Shown: piece by piece, positions 1 through 6,210 of the stretch
How positions within the stretch are numbered: the stretch's first letter is position 1
Layout of the letters: every line of letters starts with the position of its first letter
From: Candidatus Bathyarchaeota archaeon
GTDB lineage: Archaea > Thermoproteota > Bathyarchaeia > Bathyarchaeales > UBA233
Direction: 5' to 3'
NCBI GenBank assembly: GCA_004376975.1
Contig: SOJA01000090.1
Span: forward strand, 1-6,210
Length of the DNA stretch: 6,210 nt
The notes under the pieces: model-generated
Database searches by the model: none
Seen by the model: only the letters and a program-made list of their open reading frames with translations
What the model was told of the DNA's origin: nothing
Position numbers and translations under genes: made by a program

Positions 1-8
1 TGGGTTGC

Positions 9-2396
9 ATGATTGAAAGGCTTATTTTAAAGGATTTTAAGAGTCATAAGGATTCTGACATCAAGTTCTACCCTAGTTTAAATGTTTTTCTTGGCGAGGT
101 AGGAGCTGGGAAGACCAGTGTTCTTGAAGCTATCTCCTTCGCTTTGTTCGGAAAATACGCTGGAAACGTCGCCAAAAATGAGTTGATTCGTCGAGGAACG
201 AAAAATGCTGAGATTTCACTAGTCTTCTCGACGAATTTAGACAAATACAAAGTCAACCGAAAAATCTACTCAAAGAAGAGGCAAGAAGCTAAATTGTTGA
301 TTTTAGAAGAAAGCGATTGGAAGTTGGTTGTGGAAGGTGCAACAGCTGTCTCCAGGTCTATAGAAGACCTGTTAGATGTGGATTCCGCCACTTTCTTGGC
401 TGCAACCTACGCGTCCCAAAGTGAAATCAAGGAGATGCTGGAAACCCAGCCTGGGAAGAGGAGGGAACGCTTGGATAAGCTTCTAGGCATCGATACATAC
501 GAAAAGATATGGAACAATCTGGGCGATGTAAGGACTGTGGTTCTGGATGAGTTGACTGAAGCTCAAGAGAAGGCCAGCGGCTTCGCAATTCTGGAAAGGC
601 AGATTAACAATCTTAACGTTCATCTTAAAAAGAACAAACAAGAGCTGAAGATGCTTAAATCTTTCCTAAGGGAAATCGAGGGCAGGTTACAACCGGCAAA
701 GCAGCAATTAAATACTCTTCAAAATTTGGAACAAAGACTAGGTCAGCTTGAAACTCAAATAAAAGGAAAAAACAACGAGATCAAGAATTTCTCAGCTACC
801 CTAAAATCCCTTAAAGAGAAGATTGAAAAGACTAAGGCATCCGAGAAAGCTTTCAAAAAGAACAAGCGTTTCATCCAGTTAGAAAAAGATCTGGAACAAG
901 AGAAGAGACTAATAGAAACTGTACTCCAGCAAAAGAGCATTTTGGAAACATTTGTGAAAAGAGATAACGACACTCTTAAAGAGATTTTGAAGAGACGGGG
1001 CAAGGTCGAGTCTCAACTGGAGGCATTAAGTGTTCTTGAATCACGCCTGAAGACACTGAAAGAGGAGAAAGAACTCCTTCCGGAACTAAAAGAGAAACAG
1101 GCTGATCTTGAGAAAAAGCTGAATGAACTGAAAGAGGAAGCTGTTAAAGCATTTACTAAGATTGAAAACCAAAAAAGAAAGGCTGAGAGAGTTACCGAAC
1201 TTGGAGAATGTCCGACTTGTCTCCAGATTGTGCCGGAAGGACATAAAGAGAAGATTAGAAGAGAAACAGGGAAAACTGTAATCAAACTGAAAACAGAATA
1301 TGACGTTATCCAGAAAGCCAGAAACCATGTTCAAAAACTGATGGATGACTTGAAGAAGAAGATAGAGCTTGCTATGGTGGCTGACAAGAAATATGCCCGA
1401 GCATCCGGGCAGATTAAAATGTTAAAAGGTTGCAGAGAGGAAATGACGGAGATCAATGTTAGAATTGAAGGAATCAAATCCAGCATTGGAAAAAACAGAA
1501 AAAAGATAAATGAGATAAACGAAACCCCTGAAACCTTAATGAAAGTTACAGAAAAACTCCATAGCGTTTCCGCAAAAGCAGAAGTTGCTAAGAAAGCGGA
1601 AAAACAGATGGCGGCAAAGAAGGATTTGGAGGCAATGTTCCTTCAAGATAAAGGAATCCTCAACGATTTGCAGCTTCAATTGAAAGAGTTGAAGTCCTCA
1701 TTCAAGGAAACTGCAGAGAAATATGATCCTAATAAACATAGAAAACAGGTGAACGCTGTTGAAATTCTCCAAAAGAATCAAGCGAAAACTACAGAAGGCA
1801 TAGAAAGACTGAAAAAATCCATTGAAGAAGATGTATCCCGGATCAAGCTAGATGAAAAACAGCTGAAGGAAAAGGGAAAAGCTTGGAAACAAGTTAAGAA
1901 GCTAAAAAAGGAGAGCGCCATATTGGAGATTCTGAGAAAAAGCCTTAGGGAAGTAGTGCAGCCTGTCATGCGTAAAAACAATGTACTCAAAGTTTCCCAC
2001 GTCTTTCAAGGCTTCTACCAAGAACTCTCCAACGATAATATAGATTACGCCGCTATTGATGAAGAGGGAAACATCGATGTCACAAGGAATGGGGAGCCTT
2101 CTCCAGTGAACTCTCTAAGTGGAGGAGAAACCACGTGTGCAGCCTTGGCCCTCCGTCTAGCCATCTGCAGTTCTCTAACTAAGAATCAGCTTTTGCTCCT
2201 TGACGAACCAACTATTCATTTGGATGAATTGTATCGTGCCAAGCTGAGGGAATTTCTGGGTAGCCACAATTTTGAACAGCTTATTGTGGTTACACACGAC
2301 AACACCTTTGACTCTCTACCAGCCCACATCTTTAAGGTGGAAAAGCGAAGAGGCAAAAGCGTAGTTTCTTCCTATGGCTTTGAAGGAGGCGCTTGA
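9..2396 (+). CDS. rad50: DNA double-strand break repair ATPase Rad50
   Basis: ABC/SMC-type ATPase of 795 residues that partners Mre11 in sensing, tethering and processing DNA ends. Visible in the sequence: an N-terminal lobe with an FKSH motif (10-13) and Walker A GEVGAGKTS (29-37); Q-loop Gln137; a long Lys/Glu/Leu-rich heptad region from about 170 to 640; a zinc hook CPTC (Cys401, Cys404) almost exactly at mid-protein, followed by His412; then a C-terminal lobe with signature LSGGE (703-707), Walker B LLLLDEPT (728-735), D-loop HLDE (737-740) and H-loop His763. The two coiled-coil arms are nearly equal (about 230 residues each), as an intramolecular antiparallel coil requires. The protein is somewhat shorter than the roughly 880 residues usual for Pyrococcus Rad50, so the arms are probably shorter. 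The ATG is chosen because it places the P-loop about 30 residues in, as in the family; only 8 bases lie upstream, so no promoter or ribosome site can be judged. Walker A has Val where Rad50 usually has Asn. The central hook and full ABC motif set favour Rad50 over a generic SMC protein. Confidence 0.97.
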   Translation: MIERLILKDFKSHKDSDIKFYPSLNVFLGEVGAGKTSVLEAISFALFGKYAGNVAKNELIRRGTKNAEISLVFSTNLDKYKVNRKIYSKKRQEAKLLILEESDWKLVVEGATAVSRSIEDLLDVDSATFLAATYASQSEIKEMLETQPGKRRERLDKLLGIDTYEKIWNNLGDVRTVVLDELTEAQEKASGFAILERQINNLNVHLKKNKQELKMLKSFLREIEGRLQPAKQQLNTLQNLEQRLGQLETQIKGKNNEIKNFSATLKSLKEKIEKTKASEKAFKKNKRFIQLEKDLEQEKRLIETVLQQKSILETFVKRDNDTLKEILKRRGKVESQLEALSVLESRLKTLKEEKELLPELKEKQADLEKKLNELKEEAVKAFTKIENQKRKAERVTELGECPTCLQIVPEGHKEKIRRETGKTVIKLKTEYDVIQKARNHVQKLMDDLKKKIELAMVADKKYARASGQIKMLKGCREEMTEINVRIEGIKSSIGKNRKKINEINETPETLMKVTEKLHSVSAKAEVAKKAEKQMAAKKDLEAMFLQDKGILNDLQLQLKELKSSFKETAEKYDPNKHRKQVNAVEILQKNQAKTTEGIERLKKSIEEDVSRIKLDEKQLKEKGKAWKQVKKLKKESAILEILRKSLREVVQPVMRKNNVLKVSHVFQGFYQELSNDNIDYAAIDEEGNIDVTRNGEPSPVNSLSGGETTCAALALRLAICSSLTKNQLLLLDEPTIHLDELYRAKLREFLGSHNFEQLIVVTHDNTFDSLPAHIFKVEKRRGKSVVSSYGFEGGA
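2385..2389 (+). promoter_or_regulatory. Shine-Dalgarno site of nurA inside the end of rad50
   Basis: GGAGG, seven bases before the nurA ATG, lies within the last codons of rad50. The rad50 stop TGA (2394-2396) touches the ATG at 2397. A strong site plus direct abutment suggests translational coupling of nurA to rad50 (inference). Confidence 0.8.
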
Positions 2397-3392
2397 ATGT
2401 CCTATATCAAATTAGACATCGAAAACTTGGAAGAAACCCGCAAAAGAATCCGAAATGTTCTATTTGAACAAGACAGGAGCATAGCGGAGATAACGGATAA
2501 ATTGAAGGTTTATCAAGCTGAAGCTCGAAGATCCAGGAAGCTTTTTGCAGTGGATTCAGGATTCAACAGCGCTTATGATACTTCTTTTACAGTTTTCAAA
2601 GCAGCGGTAGTGGATGAAAATATAGAAGTTGATCACAGCAGTAGCATCTACTTCTTTCATGTGGACAATTATCAAACTGACCGGTTGAGGAGGCTCTTGA
2701 TGCAGCAGACGTTGTATGAGGCCTTAGCTAAGACTGTTGAAACCGGAGTGCCTAAAGGTTCCATAGTGCTGGTTGATGGAACAATCACGCTAACAGTTTT
2801 CTATCCCACTGGGCGGGATAACAAGGAATATAGAAAACACTTCAAGAACTTCTACAAGGAACTGTATGCCCCCCTTATGAATCGATGTCTCAAGAGCGAC
2901 ATTCTTGTTCTGGGTTTTCTCAAGCGCACCGGGAGTACATACTTGGCGGCACACTTGGATACCAAGGATCTCTATGACATTTACATCATACACTCAGCGT
3001 TACAAGGCAACGGCCAGTATCTTGAACCCATCCCCGTCATTGATACACAAGCAGAGCGCGTAGGTGTCCGTCATAACTACGTAACTTTCTACGTTAACTT
3101 GAAGAACTGGAATTATCGTTTCGAACTTATGAAACAGCAAGAAGGTCAATTTTTGGAGTGTATTGAAAACTTGATGTTTTGGGCAACGGAGACACATTAC
3201 GGGATGAACCCAGTGTTTAGTAAGGCAGATGAGTATGCACGTGTAACTAAGAGGGATGCAAACCTCATGTTTAATTATGTTGTTCACAGCTTACCAAAAG
3301 ATGAGCGGATTCAACTGCGACTGGAAGCACGGAAGAGAACACATTTCGGTTACAGATCAAGAAGACTGCCTAGAGGTTTGGTGAACCGTTAA
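2397..3392 (+). CDS. nurA: 5'-3' nuclease NurA, HerA partner
   Basis: NurA-domain nuclease of 331 residues. In the family it acts as a dimer docked on hexameric HerA and degrades the 5' strand at DNA breaks with Mn2+. The expected motif series is present: AVDSG (51-55, metal-binding Asp53); an acidic helix motif with Glu108; VLVDGT (124-129, Asp127); GFLKRT (173-178, Lys176); and a C-terminal P-x4-AD-x2-A motif (272-281) ahead of a final helix. Residues 1-48 are charged and probably helical. The last 20 residues (312-331) are very basic, with eight Arg/Lys. At position 278 an Asp stands where many NurA proteins appear to have His; I cannot tell whether this is a normal subfamily variant. The start is fixed by the in-frame rad50 stop just before it and the GGAGG site. 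Placement between rad50 and herA supports the assignment. The overall sequence is divergent, but motif order and context make the call firm. Confidence 0.93.
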   Translation: MSYIKLDIENLEETRKRIRNVLFEQDRSIAEITDKLKVYQAEARRSRKLFAVDSGFNSAYDTSFTVFKAAVVDENIEVDHSSSIYFFHVDNYQTDRLRRLLMQQTLYEALAKTVETGVPKGSIVLVDGTITLTVFYPTGRDNKEYRKHFKNFYKELYAPLMNRCLKSDILVLGFLKRTGSTYLAAHLDTKDLYDIYIIHSALQGNGQYLEPIPVIDTQAERVGVRHNYVTFYVNLKNWNYRFELMKQQEGQFLECIENLMFWATETHYGMNPVFSKADEYARVTKRDANLMFNYVVHSLPKDERIQLRLEARKRTHFGYRSRRLPRGLVNR

Positions 3393-3393
3393 G

Positions 3394-3399
3394 AAGGAG
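3394..3399 (+). promoter_or_regulatory. Shine-Dalgarno site of herA
   Basis: AAGGAG, eight bases before the herA ATG, in the 15-base gap after nurA. An in-frame TAG (3405-3407) immediately precedes the ATG, so herA cannot start further upstream. Confidence 0.82.
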
Positions 3400-3407
3400 C
3401 TGTTTAG

Positions 3408-4916
3408 ATGAGTGAAACCGAGATTCTGGGAAGCATATTAAGTGGAGGAAAAGCCGAAGAAACTCTGATTGTTTCTTCTGTAGAGAGAACTGGCACCCTC
3501 AGGCGAGGAGCCATAATTGCCCACGACACTCTGAACGAGACCATACTATTACAGGTAACTAACAAGATTACTTGGGCTGACGTTTCTGAACAAGACCTCT
3601 ACTTGATGAGTGAGAACGAGAGTTTAGCCTACAAAATCATCCAACGATCCCCAAAAAGTTACGTCCTCCGCTGCGTCCCTGTGGGAGTGATTCGTGACGA
3701 AGGTGATGGACCACAAATATTCAGTGAACCCATAAGCTTCATGGCTGACAGAACCCCTGAAGTGCGAAGCCTAAACTCGAAAGAGCGGAAACTCATCTAT
3801 GAGCGCGGTGACCTGTTGGTTGGTAGAACAGTAGACGGGTTCCAAGTTGCTTTTCCAATAAACGATCTGCTTCAGAGACACCTCAGCGTCATAGGCATGA
3901 CAGGCTGTGGAAAATCCTACTTTTTAGGTTTGCTATGCGAAGAACTCGCTAAACACAAGGCCGCCATTCTCATAATTGATCCCCATAATGAATATCTTCC
4001 TATGGCACAAACTATGCCTAAAGAAGTGAACAGAATGCTCTACAGCGTAGGCTCTGCAGTTGGCTTAAACACCTACACATTAGATGTGAAGAAGATATCA
4101 GCTTACGATTTCCAACACTTCACCGGTATGCGTGAAGGCTCTACCAGCATATTGCAAAACACTATCCAAAACCTCAGAAGAACCAAACCAGAATACACGA
4201 TATTCGATATTTTGAACAGGTTAGATTTCATAACACAGAATGGACAGGCTTCAGAGGCTACGGCTGCCATGTGGGCTCGGAACTACTTGCGAAACCTAGC
4301 GCATACTGGTTTTATTGGTACAAGTGAACCTCCCATTAAGGAAATGACCGGTGCCAATCAAATATCAGTGGTAGCCATGTCTGGAGTTAAAGAAAGGATC
4401 CAACAGTTTGTGGCGACCAGCATTCTTCAAAGAATCTTTCAGGCGAGAAAAGAAGACAGAATTCCCCCCCTAATCCTTATTATTGAAGAAGCCCACCGTT
4501 TTGCACCTTCTGCAGAGAAGGTGTCCAGTAGCGCCATAATGCGCACCTTGGCGGCTGAAGGTCGCAAATTCGGCATCTGCTTGGTAGTAGTTTCACAACG
4601 GCCTAGCAGGTTGGATTCCACAGTTCTCAGTCAATGTGTAACTAACATAGTGATGAAAGTGAAAAATCCGATGGACCTCACTCGAATAAGGGAAAGCGCT
4701 GAGAACGTCACTGAGGAAGTAGTTCGTAAGCTCCCAAGATTTGAAAAGGGTGAAGCCTTAATCATGGGGGAAGCCTTTCCAATTTCCATCCGGTTCAAGG
4801 TTCGGTCAGACAGGAAAACTGAACATGGTGGTAGAAACGTTGACTTTGAAAAAGCTTGGCTTGAGGATGCTGCAAAAAATGATATCAAACGGTTCGAGTT
4901 TCCTGACGAGCTTTAG
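3408..4916 (+). CDS. herA: DNA double-strand break repair helicase/translocase HerA
   Basis: FtsK/HerA-superfamily ATPase of 502 residues, a usual length for archaeal HerA. In the family it forms a hexameric ring that pumps duplex DNA into the bound NurA nuclease during end resection. The N-terminal part (about 5-110) is beta-rich and fits the HAS-barrel domain that contacts NurA. The RecA-like core follows: Walker A GMTGCGKS (163-170, Lys169); a LIIDPHNEYL motif (188-197); Walker B LILIIEEAH (355-363, acidic Glu360/Glu361); GRKFGI (385-390); and the sensor-like VVSQRPSRLD (394-403) followed by LSQC (407-410). The C-terminal segment (about 440-502) has the KLPRFEKGEALI pattern seen in HerA-type ATPases. 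The ATG is preceded by an in-frame stop and a good ribosome site. Cys167 in the P-loop is less common than Ser or Ala. The HAS barrel plus the nurA and mre11 neighbours argue for repair HerA rather than the HerA-like ATPases of antiphage systems. Confidence 0.96.
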   Translation: MSETEILGSILSGGKAEETLIVSSVERTGTLRRGAIIAHDTLNETILLQVTNKITWADVSEQDLYLMSENESLAYKIIQRSPKSYVLRCVPVGVIRDEGDGPQIFSEPISFMADRTPEVRSLNSKERKLIYERGDLLVGRTVDGFQVAFPINDLLQRHLSVIGMTGCGKSYFLGLLCEELAKHKAAILIIDPHNEYLPMAQTMPKEVNRMLYSVGSAVGLNTYTLDVKKISAYDFQHFTGMREGSTSILQNTIQNLRRTKPEYTIFDILNRLDFITQNGQASEATAAMWARNYLRNLAHTGFIGTSEPPIKEMTGANQISVVAMSGVKERIQQFVATSILQRIFQARKEDRIPPLILIIEEAHRFAPSAEKVSSSAIMRTLAAEGRKFGICLVVVSQRPSRLDSTVLSQCVTNIVMKVKNPMDLTRIRESAENVTEEVVRKLPRFEKGEALIMGEAFPISIRFKVRSDRKTEHGGRNVDFEKAWLEDAAKNDIKRFEFPDEL

Positions 4917-4927
4917 AAAGCTCATTA

Positions 4928-4932
4928 AGGTG
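4928..4932 (+). promoter_or_regulatory. Weak Shine-Dalgarno site of mre11
   Basis: AGGTG lies five bases before the TTG start of mre11, a partial match to the extended Shine-Dalgarno consensus and clearly weaker than the sites of nurA and herA. It supports the TTG start because an in-frame TAA at 4926-4928 rules out any start further upstream. Confidence 0.5.
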
Positions 4933-4937
4933 TCAAT

Positions 4938-6098
4938 TTGAAGATTGCTCTTTCCGCAGACTTTCATTTAGGTATGCGCCAATTCAACATTCAGCAAAGA
5001 TGGAATGATTTTCTAGATGCTTTCGTTAAGGTTACTCGAAAAGCTGAACAGTGCAATGTCGACGTTTATGTGATGGCTGGAGATGTTTTTCATACTCATC
5101 GACCTCATCCAGGAGTTGTTCGTAAGTTTCTGAGAGAAATCTCAAGTGTCAATTGTCCTGTAATCCTTATCCGCGGTAATCATGACTCGCCTCAAATCCT
5201 TTTTGAAAGGTATGGAGGAGACGTCCTTCACCTTATCCGTGACGTGTCTGACACTGTCTACCTTGACAGGAGAAATCCGATTTATGAGATTGGAGACACT
5301 TGTTTTATCGGGTTAGGCTATGTAAGTTTTCAAGCTAATCGAGAGATCAGGAAGCTTGTTCAGAGCGTCGTAACCGACGTCGAGACCAAAATAGGGGTTT
5401 TTCATCAGCTCTTGGATTATCCTGGAGTGCCTGAGGAAAGAGCAGAAGTGTCCAGAGGTTTCCTCAAAAGTCTTGGACTTGACTACATTCTGATGGGTCA
5501 TTACCATGTAGCCTACTCAGAAAAGGGATTATTCAATTCAGGTTCCCCTGAATATTGGGCATTCGATCAAGCAGAACAAATTAAAGTAAACTTGGACAAC
5601 GGAGAAGAAACTGTTAAACCAGCTAAGAAGCGAGGTTTCTACATCATAGAAACTGATAATGGCAAAGGCGAGTTCGTGGAGATAAAACCCGCCCGCCCGA
5701 TGTACTGTATAACCTACGAAACCAGCAACTTCAACAAGACAATTCATTTGCCAAAGATCAAGGAACACTTGGAGAAATACAACATTAAAGGAGCTATGGT
5801 AAAATCCATTATACAAGGAAGACACGAGTTTGGACGGATGAACCTAAGCAAAAACATAGTGTTGGATAAACCTCTAATTCACCGTACTGCCACAATGTTG
5901 ACACCCTCTACTGTTTTGCCGAATAAAATAAACACAATCAAGGCGCAAACCCAATACTTACTTGAAAGAGGCGTTGCCAAAAGCGAAGCACATAAAGTAG
6001 CGGAATGGATGGAACACAACAAAGAAAAACTAGCTACAATGCGGAGCAGCTTACTTCTACAAGCATTAAGAGAGGTTCTCGAAGAACAGAAAGACTGA
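4938..6098 (+). CDS. mre11: DNA double-strand break repair nuclease Mre11
   Basis: Calcineurin-type metallophosphoesterase of 386 residues. The family has Mn2+-dependent 3'-5' exonuclease and endonuclease activity and acts in a heterotetramer with Rad50. All phosphoesterase motifs are present: DFHLG (Asp8, His10), GDVFH (Asp49, His52), RGNHDS (Asn81, His82, Asp83), His156 in GVFHQLL, and GHYH (His188, His190), followed by NSGSPE (200-205). A capping domain follows (about 230-330). The Lys/Glu/Leu-rich helical C-terminus (about 335-386) fits the region that grips the base of the Rad50 coiled coil. The start must be the TTG: the nearest in-frame upstream codon of note is a TAA at 4926-4928, and the first internal Met (residue 13) would remove Asp8 and His10. 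Length is close to other archaeal Mre11 proteins. It is the last gene of the operon, 21 bases after herA and about 2.5 kb from its partner rad50. Confidence 0.96.
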   Translation: MKIALSADFHLGMRQFNIQQRWNDFLDAFVKVTRKAEQCNVDVYVMAGDVFHTHRPHPGVVRKFLREISSVNCPVILIRGNHDSPQILFERYGGDVLHLIRDVSDTVYLDRRNPIYEIGDTCFIGLGYVSFQANREIRKLVQSVVTDVETKIGVFHQLLDYPGVPEERAEVSRGFLKSLGLDYILMGHYHVAYSEKGLFNSGSPEYWAFDQAEQIKVNLDNGEETVKPAKKRGFYIIETDNGKGEFVEIKPARPMYCITYETSNFNKTIHLPKIKEHLEKYNIKGAMVKSIIQGRHEFGRMNLSKNIVLDKPLIHRTATMLTPSTVLPNKINTIKAQTQYLLERGVAKSEAHKVAEWMEHNKEKLATMRSSLLLQALREVLEEQKD

Positions 6099-6210
6099 GA
6101 TGCATCGTGCCGAGGACCATCATATCACTTGTACGTACTAGCAGCTGAACTGTGTACGCTAGAATATGAATGAATCATGCAATCAATTACGCAAGTAGGA
6201 AGGGGCTAAT
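6099..6210 (+). other. Non-coding stretch after mre11
   Basis: No convincing gene, tRNA or T-rich archaeal terminator is visible in this 112-base tail. It holds an 8-base palindrome GATGCATC right after the mre11 stop (6099-6106) and an imperfect stem-loop (6134-6158). A purine-rich AGGAAGGGG (6197-6205) near the end could be the ribosome site of a gene starting beyond the window, but this cannot be tested here. Confidence 0.5.
6134..6158 (+). repeat. Imperfect stem-loop downstream of mre11
   Basis: CGTAC (6134-6138) pairs with GTACG (6154-6158), and inside it CAG (6142-6144) pairs with CTG (6150-6152) around a CTGAA loop, with an unpaired TAG on one side and T on the other. No T-tract follows, so it is not a standard terminator. 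It may be a 3'-end structure of the transcript or chance. Confidence 0.35.

Larger units (their letters stand above)
9..6098 (+). other. Operon rad50-nurA-herA-mre11
   Basis: Four co-directional genes with gaps of 0, 15 and 21 bases, each downstream gene having a ribosome site within or just after the preceding gene. They were very probably transcribed together, since the gaps leave no room for separate promoters. The true 5' end is not visible because only 8 bases precede rad50, and no convincing terminator is seen after mre11, so the transcript could extend on either side. Confidence 0.88.

Noticed and set aside
755..1334. Antisense open frames across the rad50 coiled-coil region (e.g. 755-1003, 1013-1285, 1086-1334)
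   Set aside because: They translate to Ser/Phe/Leu-rich low-complexity sequence, which is what the complement of Lys/Glu-rich coiled-coil codons gives. No domain, no ribosome site, and fully inside a well-supported gene.
4464..4470. Run of seven C in herA as a possible frameshift site
   Set aside because: The frame is intact through the run and continues into the Walker B motif, so no shift is present or needed. The C6 run at 2869-2874 in nurA is likewise intact.
3408..4916. HerA as part of an antiphage system of the SIR2-HerA or nuclease-HerA type
   Set aside because: HerA here has a HAS-barrel-like N-terminus and lies between nurA and mre11 in a complete repair operon; no defence effector gene is present.
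5538..5825. Antisense open frame of 95 codons inside mre11
   Set aside because: Lies wholly within conserved Mre11 coding sequence, with no recognisable domain or supporting start signal.
6100..6141. 13-codon frame starting at ATG 6100 in the tail
   Set aside because: Too short, no ribosome site, no recognisable product.
6099..6173. In-frame 24-codon extension of mre11 beyond its TGA stop
   Set aside because: An open stretch this short is expected by chance fairly often, and the Mre11 C-terminus before the stop already has the usual length and helical character.
6170..6210. Short frame from ATG 6170, open to the window edge (13 codons)
   Set aside because: No ribosome site upstream, too short to recognise, and it runs through the purine-rich stretch that looks more like a ribosome site for a later gene.

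Overview
The window is an almost gap-free four-gene operon, all on the + strand, for archaeal DNA double-strand-break repair: rad50 (9-2396), nurA (2397-3392), herA (3408-4916) and mre11 (4938-6098). A 112-base non-coding tail follows. This gene set is found together in Archaea, so the source is very probably an archaeon. The AT-leaning base composition, frequent AGA/AGG arginine codons and bacterial-type Shine-Dalgarno sites inside the operon fit that. The lineage cannot be fixed from the sequence alone. An uncultivated member of the Thermoproteota side of the archaea (for example Bathyarchaeia-like) is a guess from the overall look of the proteins.

Layout: rad50 starts 8 bases into the window, so any promoter or upstream gene lies outside. 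The rad50 stop (TGA) directly abuts the nurA ATG. nurA and herA are 15 bases apart, herA and mre11 21 bases apart. nurA and herA have strong Shine-Dalgarno sites, while mre11 has a weak one and starts at TTG. All four genes lie in the same reading frame. After mre11 there is no clear gene, only an imperfect stem-loop and no T-tract terminator.

How the genes work together (known for the families): Mre11 (nuclease) and Rad50 (ATPase with a zinc-hook coiled coil) bind and process broken DNA ends. HerA (hexameric translocase) and NurA (5'-end nuclease) then resect the 5' strand to give the 3' single strand used by RadA for recombination. All four proteins look intact and carry their key catalytic motifs.

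This is a known repair system and I see no new one. The more unusual points are the gene order, which is a circular permutation of the herA-mre11-rad50-nurA order described in thermophilic archaea; the same-frame TGA|ATG rad50-nurA junction; a Walker A variant in Rad50; a strongly basic tail on NurA; and the TTG start of mre11.
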